From positions 8,060,001 through 8,124,000 of the forward strand of contig NZ_JACCBA010000001.1 in the NCBI RefSeq assembly GCF_013409365.1: a DNA stretch of 64,000 nt, in the 5' to 3' direction. This document shows positions 1 through 7,742 of the stretch, one piece after another. The translations under genes were made by a program, and so were the position numbers. Under the pieces are notes generated by a model. The model searched no databases. It worked only from the letters and a program-made list of their open reading frames with translations, and was not told the origin of the DNA. This stretch comes from Actinomadura luteofluorescens (lineage in GTDB: Bacteria > Actinomycetota > Actinomycetes > Streptosporangiales > Streptosporangiaceae). How positions within the stretch are numbered: position 1 is the first letter of the stretch; each line of letters starts with the position of its first letter.

Positions 1-623
1 CCTTCGAGTCGAACTACCAGGCCTTCCACGACCGGCTCCCGGAGATCGTCCAGGGGCCGACCTCGCTGATCCTGGACCACGTCCAGCCGGAGACCTGCCG
101 GTTCGTGCACGTGGACGCGTCCCACCTGTACGAGCACGTCCACGCCGACATCCAGGCGGCGCACGTGCTGCTTCCCGCCGGGGGCCTCATCGTGTGCGAC
201 GACTACCGGTCCGAGCACACCCCCGGGGTCTCCGCCGCGGTGTGGGAGTCGGTCGCCACCGACGGCCTGCGCCCGATCTGCGTCACGACGCAGAAGCTCT
301 ACGGCACCTGGGGCGACGCCGACGCGGTCCAGGACGACCTCCTGGACTGGCTGGCGACGAGGGAGGACGCCTGGCACGAGATCCAGCAGGTGGCCGGGCG
401 GCGGCTCGTCCGCGTCAAGGGCAAGGGGGCGACGCGCCCGCCGAACGAGACGGGCAGGCTGAAGGAGCGGCTCGCGCGGGCGGAGAAGCGGCTCGCACGC
501 GCGGAGGACAGGCTGGCCCGCGCGCGCGGCGAGCTGGAAGCCGTCCGCGGCTCGGTCAGTTTCAGGGTCGGCCGGGCCGCCACCGCCCTCCCGCGCGCCC
601 TGCGCGGCGGCCGCGGCCGGTAG
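1..623 (+). CDS. SAM-dependent methyltransferase, C-terminal part, with coiled-coil tail (partial at 5' end)
   Basis: The gene enters from the left edge, with its reading frame beginning at base 3. The visible part carries the end of a class I SAM methyltransferase of the Methyltransf_24 type: VDASHLYEHVHAD, then LLPAGGLIVCDDY, the Asp-rich segment that closes the fold. About 50 charged residues rich in RLARAE repeats follow, a predicted coiled coil, and the protein ends in the motif SVSFRVGRA. That combination is common on enzymes that modify surface polysaccharide and may mediate multimerisation or membrane attachment; this role is inferred. The target cannot be told from the fragment, and the SAM-binding N-terminus lies outside the window. 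Confidence 0.75.
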   Translation, partial: FESNYQAFHDRLPEIVQGPTSLILDHVQPETCRFVHVDASHLYEHVHADIQAAHVLLPAGGLIVCDDYRSEHTPGVSAAVWESVATDGLRPICVTTQKLYGTWGDADAVQDDLLDWLATREDAWHEIQQVAGRRLVRVKGKGATRPPNETGRLKERLARAEKRLARAEDRLARARGELEAVRGSVSFRVGRAATALPRALRGGRGR

Positions 624-642
624 CCCGCCCTCGGCACGAGGA

Positions 643-660
643 TAGAACGCGTTCTAGTAT
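643..660 (+). promoter_or_regulatory. KstR-like operator overlapping a leaderless promoter
   Basis: Bases 643-656 form a perfect 14-bp palindrome, TAGAACGCGTTCTA, which fits the T-nn-AAC-nn-GTT-nn-A pattern recalled for KstR, the TetR-family repressor of sterol catabolism in mycobacteria and rhodococci. TAGTAT at 655-660 looks like a -10 box placed 7 bases before the ATG at 668, so transcription could begin at the start codon. The regulator itself is not in the window. Confidence 0.55.
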
Positions 661-667
661 CGGCCGC

Positions 668-1513
668 ATGCGACACGGCATCGTGCTCTTCACCAGTGAC
701 CGGGGCATCACGCCCGCCGCCGCCGCGCAGGCCGCCGAGGAGAACGGGTTCCATACCTTCTACGTGCCCGAGCACACCCACATCCCGGTCCGGCGCGACG
801 CCGCGCACCCCGGGACGGGCGACGAGACGCTGCCCGACGACCGCTACACCCGCACGCTCGACCCCTGGGTCGCGCTGGCGTCCGCGGTCACCGTCACCTC
901 GGCGATCCGGCTCGCGACGGCCGTCGCGCTCCCGGTGGAGTCGGATCCGATCACGCTCGCCAAGACCATCGCCTCGCTCGACCACCTGTCGGGCGGCCGG
1001 GTCACGGTCGGGGCGGGGTTCGGCTGGAACACCGACGAGCTCGCCGACCACCACGTGCCGGCCGACCGGCGCCGGACGGTGCTGCGCGAGTACGTGGAGG
1101 CGATGCGGGCCCTCTGGACGCGGGAGCAGGCCTCCTACGCGGGGGAGTTCGTCTCGTTCGGGCCGTCCTGGGCGTGGCCCAAGCCCGTCCAGGCGCACGT
1201 CCCGCTGCTGATCGGCGCCGGTGGCGGCCCGAAGACCCTCGCGTGGATCGCCGCCCACGCCGACGGATGGATGACCACCCCGACCGAGCGCGACATCCTG
1301 CCCAAGGTCGCCGCCCTGCGCGCGGCGTGGGCGGACGCGGGGCGCGCCGGCCGGCCGGAGATCTGCGTCCTGGCCACGGCGCGTCCCTCGCCCGAGGACG
1401 TCGCCGCCTGGGAGGAGGCCGGTGTCACCGAGATCATGTGGGGGCTGCCGGACCGGCCCGCCGACGAGGTCGTCGCCTTCCTCGCCCGCCACGCCGCCCG
1501 GCTCGGCCTGTGA
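668..1513 (+). CDS. LLM-class F420-dependent oxidoreductase
   Basis: A 281-residue luciferase-like monooxygenase-fold protein, of the size usual for short TIGR03619-type F420 oxidoreductases. Seen: YVPEHTHIP near the N-terminus, a central stretch on HLSGGRVTVGAGFGWN (typical LLM loop around a cofactor site), and PLLIGAGGGPKTLAWIAAHADGW. I start it at the ATG 8 bases after a -10-like box because upstream codons overlap the preceding gene in another frame. Substrate is unknown. The KstR-like palindrome just upstream suggests, but does not prove, a role in steroid or lipid side-chain oxidation. The gene stands alone, followed by a convergent methyltransferase. Confidence 0.85.
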   Translation: MRHGIVLFTSDRGITPAAAAQAAEENGFHTFYVPEHTHIPVRRDAAHPGTGDETLPDDRYTRTLDPWVALASAVTVTSAIRLATAVALPVESDPITLAKTIASLDHLSGGRVTVGAGFGWNTDELADHHVPADRRRTVLREYVEAMRALWTREQASYAGEFVSFGPSWAWPKPVQAHVPLLIGAGGGPKTLAWIAAHADGWMTTPTERDILPKVAALRAAWADAGRAGRPEICVLATARPSPEDVAAWEEAGVTEIMWGLPDRPADEVVAFLARHAARLGL

Positions 1514-1606
1514 CGCGGACCGGAGGGATGTAGTGAAAGAAGGGCTTTTAATGTACTTTGCCGGGCTCGTCCGAAATGTCAGGGAACAATGGCGCGGACC
1601 CGCCGG

Positions 1607-2356
1607 TCAGCGCTTTCGGCCGACCCCCGCATAGCACCATTGGCGGTCCGCGCGGGGCGGCATGGCCGTCCCCGGATCGGGACGCCACATCGACAGGGTG
1701 GTGAGACCGGGCTCCACGAGCTCGAAACCGTCGAACAGCCGCATGACCTCCGCGCGTTCGCGCAGGGTGATCTGGTATGTGGCCCGCTCGTACACCGCGC
1801 CCGCGTGCCGGACCCTGCGGTCGGCGTCGAAGTCGCCGGTCACGTGCGAAACCGTCAGGTAGCTGCCGGGGGCCATGGCCTCGCGGAGCCGCGCCACGAT
1901 CCCGGGCGGGTCGTCGCCGTCGCCGATGAAGTGCAGCACGGCCAGCATCAGCACGGCGACCGGCCGGTCGAAGTCGATGAGCCTGTTGAGCTCCGGGTTC
2001 GCCAGGACCTCGCCCGGACGGCGGGCGTCCCCCTGGATGACGGTCACCTCGGGCGTCCCGGCCAGCAGTGCCCGCCCGTGGACCAGGACCACCGGCTCGA
2101 TGTCGACATAGACGACGTGGGCGTCCGGCGCGACCTGGTGGGCGATCTCGTGCACGTTGCCCTGGGTGGGCAGGCCCGAGCCGATGTCGATGAACTGCCG
2201 GATGCCGGACTCGGCGAGGAAGCGCACCGCGCGCCGCAGGAACGCGCGGTTCTGGCGCGCCATGAAGGGCGTGTCGGGAGCGTGCTTGACGACCTCGTCC
2301 ACGGCCTCCCGGTCGGCGGCGTAGTTGTCCTTTCCGCCCAGAAGGTAGTCGTACAT
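1607..2356 (-). CDS. DUF574-family SAM-dependent methyltransferase, N-terminus uncertain
   Basis: At least 249 residues of the actinomycete S-adenosylmethionine methyltransferase family PF04672 (DUF574). Hallmarks are YDYLLGGKDNY at the N-terminus, the glycine-rich SAM loop FIDIGSGLPTQGNVHE, VVYVDIEPVVL (acidic residue binding ribose) and a C-terminal W-R-P-D-P segment. The family normally has 15-25 residues before YDYLLGGKDN, and matching codons (reading DTVDPHTPNVPR) continue upstream to about 2392, yet no ATG, GTG or TTG occurs before an in-frame TGA at about 2474-2476. So the ATG at 2356 is a fallback; a CTG start at 2395, a frameshift, or a truncated N-terminus are alternatives. These enzymes often sit near secondary-metabolism or regulatory genes; target unknown. 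Confidence 0.75.
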   Translation of the reverse strand: MYDYLLGGKDNYAADREAVDEVVKHAPDTPFMARQNRAFLRRAVRFLAESGIRQFIDIGSGLPTQGNVHEIAHQVAPDAHVVYVDIEPVVLVHGRALLAGTPEVTVIQGDARRPGEVLANPELNRLIDFDRPVAVLMLAVLHFIGDGDDPPGIVARLREAMAPGSYLTVSHVTGDFDADRRVRHAGAVYERATYQITLRERAEVMRLFDGFELVEPGLTTLSMWRPDPGTAMPPRADRQWCYAGVGRKR

Positions 2357-2523
2357 CCGCGGAACGTTCGGCGTGTGCGGATCGACGGTGTCCAGCGTCC
2401 TCTCCCCGGGTCGCGGCGTCGCGACTTCCGGCCTGGGAAATGTCGCGAAGTTACCCGGGACATGTAAGCATTGTGATCAACCCGGAAACAACCGAAACGA
2501 CGATGCCGACGCGGAGGACGCGA

Positions 2524-3855
2524 ATGCGAAGCGACGCCGGTACCCCATCGCTCATCCCCGGCCCGCCCGCCCGGGACGATGGGACGGCGGCCATCGCGGC
2601 GGCCGGCGGGCTGCACGAGTACCAGCTGAGGCTGCACGCCGAGTACGGGCCGGTGGTGCGGTTCCCGCTGCCCGGCGCCGGCCTGGCGGTGTCGGTGGCC
2701 GACCCGGTGCTGCTGGAGGCCACCGCGAAGATCGACAAGCGGCCGGAGAAGCTGTTCGAGTTCCTGGCGCCCCTCCAGGAGTCGGGCAACCTGCAGACGA
2801 TCCCGGCCGACGAGCACGGCCCCTGGCGCCGGGTGATGCTGTCGGTGCTGGCGGGGCGCCCCTCCCACGAGGCGCACTTCGCCCGCTTCACCGCGCTCGC
2901 CGCCGAACTGGCCGGCCGGTGGGAGGCCCACGACGGCCCGGTCGCGCTGCAGCGGGACCTGAGCGAGCTGTCGCTGCGCATGATCTGCCAGTACGCGCTC
3001 GGCAGCGGCCTGGAGTCGCCGGACTCGGCCGCGCGGGTCGTGGCCGCGTTCGAGACCGTCCTCACCGAGTACATGGGCCAGGCCGGGGACGGGGCGGGGG
3101 ACCGCGCCCAGGAGGCCCTGGCCTACCTGCGCGCCACCGTCGACCAGGTGCTGACCGCGCACCGGGAGCGCGGCGACGCGGCGCCGGCCGGACGCAGCGA
3201 CCTGATCGCGGCCCTGGCCGAGGCGGGCGAGTCCCCGGCGCGGATCCGCGACACGGTCCTGATGACGATGCTCGCCGCCCACCACACCACCGGCGTCGCC
3301 ATCTCCTGGACGCTGTACCTGCTGGCCCGGCACCCGGACGCCGCCGAGCGCGTCGCCGAGGAGCTCGACCGCGTGCTCGGCGACCGGTCGGTCCCCGAGT
3401 ACGGCGACCTCAGGCGGCTGACCTACCTGGACATGGTCCTCCGGGAGACCATGCGCCTGTACCCGCCGGGACCCTACGGCGCGCGGGAGGCCACCGAGGA
3501 CCTCGTGCTCGGCGAGTACACCGTCCCGGCCGGCACGACGATCTTCTACCCGTTCCGGGCCGTGCACACGAACCCCGAGTACTGGCCCGACCCGCAGCGG
3601 TTCGACCCCGGCCGGTTCGCCCCGGAGGCGTCGGCGGGCCGCCCGCGCCTGGCCTACATCCCCTTCGGGATCGGCCCCCGCAGCTGCGAGGGCGCCGCGC
3701 TCGCGACGGTCGAGGCGCAGCTCGTCCTCGCCGTCCTCCTCAAGCGCTTCTCCTTCCGGATGGCCCCCGGCCAGACGGTCACGCCCATCGAGCGCTTCGT
3801 CCTCTGGGCCGCCGAGGACATCCACATGACGGTCGCCCCTCGCGCGTCCACCTGA
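2524..3855 (+). CDS. cytochrome P450
   Basis: A 443-residue soluble P450 monooxygenase. The I-helix carries AAHHTTG (about residues 251-257; HHTT in place of the usual GxDTT), the K-helix ExxR is E308-T-M-R, and the haem loop FGIGPRSCEG places the thiolate ligand at C388. I choose the ATG at 2524 because GGAGG at 2513-2517 lies 6 bases before it; the longer frame from 2440 lacks such a site and overlaps the divergent methyltransferase promoter region. No ferredoxin or reductase gene is adjacent, so electrons must come from elsewhere. Substrate unknown; the His-His I-helix motif resembles that of sterol-demethylase-like P450s. Confidence 0.9.
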   Translation: MRSDAGTPSLIPGPPARDDGTAAIAAAGGLHEYQLRLHAEYGPVVRFPLPGAGLAVSVADPVLLEATAKIDKRPEKLFEFLAPLQESGNLQTIPADEHGPWRRVMLSVLAGRPSHEAHFARFTALAAELAGRWEAHDGPVALQRDLSELSLRMICQYALGSGLESPDSAARVVAAFETVLTEYMGQAGDGAGDRAQEALAYLRATVDQVLTAHRERGDAAPAGRSDLIAALAEAGESPARIRDTVLMTMLAAHHTTGVAISWTLYLLARHPDAAERVAEELDRVLGDRSVPEYGDLRRLTYLDMVLRETMRLYPPGPYGAREATEDLVLGEYTVPAGTTIFYPFRAVHTNPEYWPDPQRFDPGRFAPEASAGRPRLAYIPFGIGPRSCEGAALATVEAQLVLAVLLKRFSFRMAPGQTVTPIERFVLWAAEDIHMTVAPRAST

Positions 3856-3880
3856 GTCCGGCGGATGGTAGAAAGCCCGG

Positions 3881-4420
3881 ATGGAGTTCTTCTGCTACCA
3901 CCGTGACCGTGCCGGCTCGATCGGGCTCCGCGAGGAACTGGGGGAGCAGCACTGGTCCTACATGGACCGTTACGACAAGGAGCTGATCGCCCGGGGCCCG
4001 ACGTTCGCCGGCGAGGTCCCCACGGGCAGCGTCCACATCGTCGACCTGCCCGATCCCGCCGCCGCCCGCGCGTTCGCCTTCGACGAGCCCAACTACCAGG
4101 CGGGCGCGTACCGGGACGTCATGCTGCGCCGCTGGCGCAACGCGCTGGGCCGCACGATGTGGGACTTCCCCGGCGGCCGGACGGGCGGCGACCGCTTCCT
4201 GGTCATCGGCCTGGGCGAGGGGGAGGCCGCAGACCTGGAGGTCCCGGCGGGCGACGACCTGATCGCCTACGGCCCCCTGCTCTCCGACGACGGCGAGGCC
4301 TGGCTCGGCACGATCGCCCTGCTCCGCGCCCCGGACGCGGACGCGGCCCGCGCCGTCCTGACCCAGGACCGCTACGCCGCCGTCGAGGTGCACGAGTGGG
4401 AGTTCGGCGGACGCCGCTGA
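3881..4420 (+). CDS. YCII-domain protein
   Basis: A 179-residue protein with a YciI-like alpha/beta ferredoxin-type fold: FFCYHRDRAGSI, then EQHWSYMDRYDKELIARGP, where HW-YMDRY resembles the conserved YCII His region, and a second half (LIAYGPLLSDDGEAWLGTIALL) that looks like a repeat of the same fold. YCII proteins are small enzymes or ligand-binding proteins with few assigned functions. The gene is 25 bases after the P450 stop, in the same direction, so co-transcription is likely. Function not assigned. Confidence 0.7.
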   Translation: MEFFCYHRDRAGSIGLREELGEQHWSYMDRYDKELIARGPTFAGEVPTGSVHIVDLPDPAAARAFAFDEPNYQAGAYRDVMLRRWRNALGRTMWDFPGGRTGGDRFLVIGLGEGEAADLEVPAGDDLIAYGPLLSDDGEAWLGTIALLRAPDADAARAVLTQDRYAAVEVHEWEFGGRR

Positions 4421-4435
4421 CGCCGCGTCCCGGGG

Positions 4436-5098
4436 TCAGACGTTGCGCAGGACCGAGACGACGATGCCGAGGACGGCGGCCTCGTCGCCGTCGATGACGT
4501 CGTAGGCGGGGTTGCGGGGTTCGAGCAGGACGTGGCCGTCGCGGCGGCGGTACACCTTCACGGTGGCCTCGCCGTCGATCATGGCGGCGACGATCTGGCC
4601 CGAATGAGCCTCGGGCTGCCGGCGGACCACGACGATGTCGCCGTCGCAGATCGCGGCGTCCACCATCGAGTCGCCGCGCACGCGCAGGCCGAAGACGGTG
4701 CCGCGCCCGGTGAGCTCGCGGGGCAGCAGCAGCGTGTCGTCGGCGTGCTCCTCGGCCGGGATGGGGACGCCGGCGGCGATGTCCCCGACCACGGGCACCG
4801 GCACCGGGCCGCCGGCGGACTCCCGCGACGGGCCCTCCCGCAGGAACGCCCGCACGTCGATCGGCCGGGCCACCGCGTCGCCGCGCCGCAGGAAGCCCTT
4901 GTCCTCCAGGCTCGCCAGGTGGCGCGAGACCGACGACGGCGACCGCAGGCCCACGGCGTCGCCGATCTGGCGGGTGCTCGGCGCGTACCCGTACCTGACC
5001 GCCCAGTCGCGGATCATGGCCAGTATCCGCTGCTGGCGCGGCGGCAGCGCGGAGGCGTCCAGGTCTCCGAACGGGTCGAGCTCACTGTAGGCGGTCAC
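4436..5098 (-). CDS. LexA-family autocleaving repressor (paralog)
   Basis: A 220-residue protein with LexA architecture: winged helix in residues 18-75 (RQQRILAMIRDW, STRQIGDAVGLRSPSSVSRHL), then an S24 peptidase domain. The cleavage bond is A109-G110 in DIAAGVP, catalytic Ser is S144 in RGDSM and the Lys general base K181 in TVKVY, so it should self-cleave when stimulated by RecA filaments. The helix-turn-helix differs from the main actinobacterial LexA, and no GAAC-N4-GTTC type SOS box is seen in the about 60 bases upstream, so I read it as a second, specialised LexA. Convergent with the YCII gene. Confidence 0.85.
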   Translation of the reverse strand: MTAYSELDPFGDLDASALPPRQQRILAMIRDWAVRYGYAPSTRQIGDAVGLRSPSSVSRHLASLEDKGFLRRGDAVARPIDVRAFLREGPSRESAGGPVPVPVVGDIAAGVPIPAEEHADDTLLLPRELTGRGTVFGLRVRGDSMVDAAICDGDIVVVRRQPEAHSGQIVAAMIDGEATVKVYRRRDGHVLLEPRNPAYDVIDGDEAAVLGIVVSVLRNV

Positions 5099-5159
5099 CC
5101 ACGGGATTGTAGGGGCGCGGAGGCCGGGGGAGCGGCCGGGACGCGCGCGGGGGCGCCGC

Positions 5160-5825
5160 TCAGGCGCGCGTGGCCGCCTCCAGCGCGGCCGTCTCGAACT
5201 CGGCGGCCAGCGCCACGACGTCCTCGGGGGCGCTGGACGGGGAGCCCGCGTCGAACGGGGGCCGCGGGTCGTACTCCGTCCAGAGCTGGACTGCCTGGGC
5301 GGTCCGCGTGTCGGTGAGGAACTCCACCAGCCGCAGCGCCATGTCGATGCCGCTGGAGACGCCGGCGGCGGTCACGATGCGGGCGTCCCGCTCGACCACC
5401 ACCCGCTCCTGGGCCGGGACGGCACCGAAGAGGGGGAGTTTGTCCAGGTGCCGGTAGTGGGTGGTCGCGCGCAGCCCGTCGATCAGGCCCGCGGCGCCGA
5501 GGACGAGCGACCCGGAGCACACCGAGGTCGTCCAGCGGGTGGCGGGGTGGACCTCGCGGAGCCAGGCGGGGAGCGCCCCGTCCAGGACGTGCACGGTGCC
5601 GGGCCCGCCGGGGACGACCACCACGTCCGGGCGCGGCGCCTCGTCGAGCCCCACGGCCGTCAGCCGGAGGGCGCGGCAGTCGTCGAGCACCGGGCCGGGC
5701 CGCTCGGCCGCGAACACGACGCGCACGCCGGGGGTGAGGGCCAGCATCTGGTAGGGGCCGATGACGTCCAGGGCGGTGAAGCGGTCGTACAGCGGGATGA
5801 CGACGGTGGTGTCGGGAGTGGTCAT
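5160..5825 (-). CDS. DJ-1/PfpI family protein
   Basis: A 221-residue class I glutamine-amidotransferase-like protein. It has the N-terminal strand TVVIPLYDRFTALDVIGP, the PGGPGT loop, and the nucleophile elbow SVCSGS with C103; H123 in ATTHYRH lies where catalytic histidines of isocyanide hydratase and related DJ-1 proteins sit. These proteins act as hydratases, deglycases or regulators; the exact reaction cannot be told. It lies 10 bases downstream of a membrane-protein gene on the same strand, and the divergent GlxA-type regulator carries a related domain, so the three genes look like one functional unit. Confidence 0.85.
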   Translation of the reverse strand: MTTPDTTVVIPLYDRFTALDVIGPYQMLALTPGVRVVFAAERPGPVLDDCRALRLTAVGLDEAPRPDVVVVPGGPGTVHVLDGALPAWLREVHPATRWTTSVCSGSLVLGAAGLIDGLRATTHYRHLDKLPLFGAVPAQERVVVERDARIVTAAGVSSGIDMALRLVEFLTDTRTAQAVQLWTEYDPRPPFDAGSPSSAPEDVVALAAEFETAALEAATRA

Positions 5826-5834
5826 GGCGGCGGC

Positions 5835-6260
5835 TCAGTGGTGGTACTCGCGCCGGCGCCGGAGCAGCACGGCGAGCATCGCGACCATCATCAGCACGTG
5901 CGCGGCCGTCATGAACGCCATCCCGCTCATGACATCGGCCCACACGAGCGGGACGAGCACCGCCGGGACGTACATCGCGGCGCACATCTCCAGCGTGCAG
6001 GCCCAGCCGTGGCGGCGCAGGCGCATCCAGGCGGCCATGCCGATCGCCATGTCGGTGGCCATGAGCAGGTAGTGGGCGCCGGGATGCGCGTCGAAAGCGA
6101 CCGTGAGCCCGAGGAGCGCGCGGAGGCCGCCGAGGACGAGCATCCCGGCGAACATCGCGAGGACCATCTCGACGTAGTGCAGTGTGAGCCTGCGCCAAGG
6201 GGCGCGCGCCCGTGCGGGGGCCGGTGAACCCTGATCCAGGGTGGGGGACGTGGTAGCCAT
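5835..6260 (-). CDS. four-helix membrane protein
   Basis: A 141-residue protein with four predicted membrane segments (approximately residues 28-50, 60-78, 86-105 and 110-130) and a basic C-terminal end, RRRREYHH. Histidines and methionines recur inside or next to the helices (LHYVEM, MATDMAIGMAAWM, TAAHVLMM), a pattern seen in small metal- or copper-handling membrane proteins, but no named family is recognised. Its start follows a 120-base intergenic region shared with the divergent glxA-type gene, and the DJ-1 gene follows closely, so it is probably the first gene of a two-gene operon. Confidence 0.6.
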   Translation of the reverse strand: MATTSPTLDQGSPAPARARAPWRRLTLHYVEMVLAMFAGMLVLGGLRALLGLTVAFDAHPGAHYLLMATDMAIGMAAWMRLRRHGWACTLEMCAAMYVPAVLVPLVWADVMSGMAFMTAAHVLMMVAMLAVLLRRRREYHH

Positions 6261-6370
6261 GACATCACCTTCGGCGCGCCGGGGCTCGGCCGCCAGTCCC
6301 GGACGAGGGCGGGTCCGAAAACTTGGGGTAGCCGTCTATCGGACATAGGTGATAAGCGCCGGATCGGGCA

Positions 6371-6385
6371 ATACCGTGGCGGTAT
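6371..6385. promoter_or_regulatory. inverted repeat overlapping the glxA-type start codon
   Basis: ATACCG-TGG-CGGTAT is a perfect inverted repeat with 6-bp arms whose right arm includes the first two bases of the ATG at 6384. It could be an operator of the encoded AraC-type regulator, or a short hairpin masking the start codon. Confidence 0.4.
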
Positions 6386-7349
6386 GCACGAAATGCGGCG
6401 CGTCCTCGTGGTGGGCTACCCGGCGGCCGAACTGCTCGACATCGCCTGCGTCGTCACGGCGCTCCAGGTGGCGAACTTCCTGAACCGGCGCGGCGTCTAC
6501 GAGGTCTCGCTGGCCTCGCCGGGCGGCAGGCCGATCCACACCGGGACGGGCCTGACGCTCCAGGCGCAGCGGTCGCTGGAGCGCGCCACCGGGCCGCTCG
6601 ACACGCTGGTGGTGTCGGGAGGCATCGGCTACGTCGACGCGATGGAGGACAAGCGGCTGGTCGCGCACGTGCGCAGGCTCGGCGTGGAGTCCCGCCGCGT
6701 CGCTTCGGTGTGCACCGGCGCCGGGGTCCTCGCCGCGGCCGGTCTCCTGGACGGGCGGCGGGCGTCGACCCACTGGGAGCACGCCGACTTCCTGGCGCGC
6801 CGGTTCCCGGCCGTCGACTTCGACAGCGGGCCGATCTTCGTGTCCGACGGGCGGTTCTGCACGTCCGCCGGCGTGACCGCCGCCCTGGACCTCACCCTGT
6901 CGTTCATCGAGGCCGACGTCGGCCCGGATCTGGCGCGGAGCGTGTCGCGGCAGCTGGTGACGTACCTCCAGCGGCCCGGCAACCAGGCCCAGATGAGCAT
7001 GTTCACGGCGCCCTCGGCCCGCCACTCGCTGGTCCAGGACGCCGTCGCGCACATCGCAGGGAACCCGGCCGCGGACCTGTCGACGGCCGCGCTGGCGGCC
7101 CGCGCGGGGGTCAGCCAGCGCCATCTGGCCCGGCTGTTCCTGGCCGAGCTCGGCATGGCCCCGGGGCGGTTCGTGCGCCGGGCGCGCGGCGAGGCGGCGG
7201 CGCACCTGCTGACCGGCACGACGCTGACCGTCGAGACGATCGCGGCCCGCTGCGGGTTCGGCAGCGAGGAGGCGCTGCGGCAGGCGTTCCGAGGCCTGTA
7301 CGGCGTCTCCCCGTCCCACTACCGCGCCACGCAGAGCACCACGCGGTGA
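6384..7349 (+). CDS. GlxA-family transcriptional regulator (DJ-1 + AraC domains)
   Basis: A 321-residue regulator with an N-terminal DJ-1/PfpI-like domain (residues 5-190; C110 in ASVCTGAG at the nucleophile position) and a C-terminal AraC double helix-turn-helix (about 215-315; LAARAGVSQRHLARLFLAELG and IAARCGFGSEEALRQAFR). This fusion is the GlxA family, which senses small molecules through the DJ-1 domain. It is divergent from the membrane-protein/DJ-1 pair and most likely controls it. The ATG at 6384 is chosen because the domain begins almost at once; a second in-frame ATG lies three codons downstream. Confidence 0.9.
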   Translation: MHEMRRVLVVGYPAAELLDIACVVTALQVANFLNRRGVYEVSLASPGGRPIHTGTGLTLQAQRSLERATGPLDTLVVSGGIGYVDAMEDKRLVAHVRRLGVESRRVASVCTGAGVLAAAGLLDGRRASTHWEHADFLARRFPAVDFDSGPIFVSDGRFCTSAGVTAALDLTLSFIEADVGPDLARSVSRQLVTYLQRPGNQAQMSMFTAPSARHSLVQDAVAHIAGNPAADLSTAALAARAGVSQRHLARLFLAELGMAPGRFVRRARGEAAAHLLTGTTLTVETIAARCGFGSEEALRQAFRGLYGVSPSHYRATQSTTR

Positions 7350-7421
7350 GCCGGGAAGATCCGCCTCCGCGGGTTCGCGCGATCGAGCACCTCGAACACC
7401 AGGTCGATGTTTAGATCGAGG

Positions 7422-7463
7422 CCGAGGCGGTAGCGAGCGGACCGATTGCTTCGGTCGCCTCGG
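7422..7463. other. branched hairpin between glxA-type gene and small ORF
   Basis: CCGAGGCG (7422-7429) pairs with CGCCTCGG (7456-7463), enclosing a second hairpin ACCGA-ttgct-TCGGT (7441-7455). It may terminate the upstream regulator gene, or act as a leader structure for the small ORF at 7474, whose ribosome-binding site (GGGAG at 7462-7466) begins in its last stem. Confidence 0.35.
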
Positions 7464-7473
7464 GAGACGAGAC

Positions 7474-7647
7474 ATGCCACTTTCAGACCAGCCGCACCGC
7501 GACCACGCATGCGTGCCCGAGGACCCGACCGGCGACCAGGCGGGCGCGCCTCCCTGCCACACCGCCGCCCGCTACGCCTCCTTCACCGCGGCGACCTCGC
7601 CCACGCCGGCCGCCCGATCGCCGCTCACCGCGTCCGACCCCACCTGA
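7474..7647 (+). CDS. small ORF, 57-residue Pro/Ala/Thr-rich peptide
   Basis: An ATG preceded by GGGAG with 7-base spacing opens 57 codons with almost exclusively G/C third positions: the peptide starts MPLSDQPHRDHACVPEDPTG and ends in a Ser/Thr/Pro/Ala-rich tail (TAATSPTPAARSPLTASDPT). It has two cysteines (C13 and C28) and no obvious membrane segment. The charged first half and Ser/Thr/Cys-containing second half recall a modified-peptide precursor, but no modifying enzyme is adjacent. Not recognised; coding potential is suggested by codon bias and the ribosome-binding site only. Confidence 0.4.
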   Translation: MPLSDQPHRDHACVPEDPTGDQAGAPPCHTAARYASFTAATSPTPAARSPLTASDPT

Positions 7648-7687
7648 CCCGCGACCCCGGCTCTCCGCGACCGGGCGCCCGACACCT

Positions 7688-7717
7688 GCGCCGGTCTCGG
7701 CGGCAGGAGACCGGCGC
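7688..7717 (-). terminator. hairpin terminator downstream of the repeat-protein gene
   Basis: GCGCCGGTCTC (7688-7698) and GAGACCGGCGC (7707-7717) form a perfect 11-bp stem with an 8-base loop, 26 bases past the stop of the minus-strand repeat-protein gene. No T-run follows. It also lies 40 bases after the plus-strand small ORF and may serve both convergent genes. Confidence 0.6.
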
Positions 7718-7742
7718 CCCGACCGTTTCCCGGAGCCCGTGA

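Noticed and set aside
299..1492. Long minus-strand ORF opposite the LLM oxidoreductase gene
   Set aside because: Low-complexity Arg/Gly/Pro composition and no domain; mirror frame of a real gene in GC-rich DNA.
1534..1634. Short ORF (about 33 codons) after the LLM gene
   Set aside because: GTG start with weak context and overlap with the end of the convergent methyltransferase gene; no support beyond an open frame.
2044..3825. 593-codon minus-strand ORF opposite the P450
   Set aside because: Opposes the intact P450 with its clear motifs; composition is that of a shadow frame.
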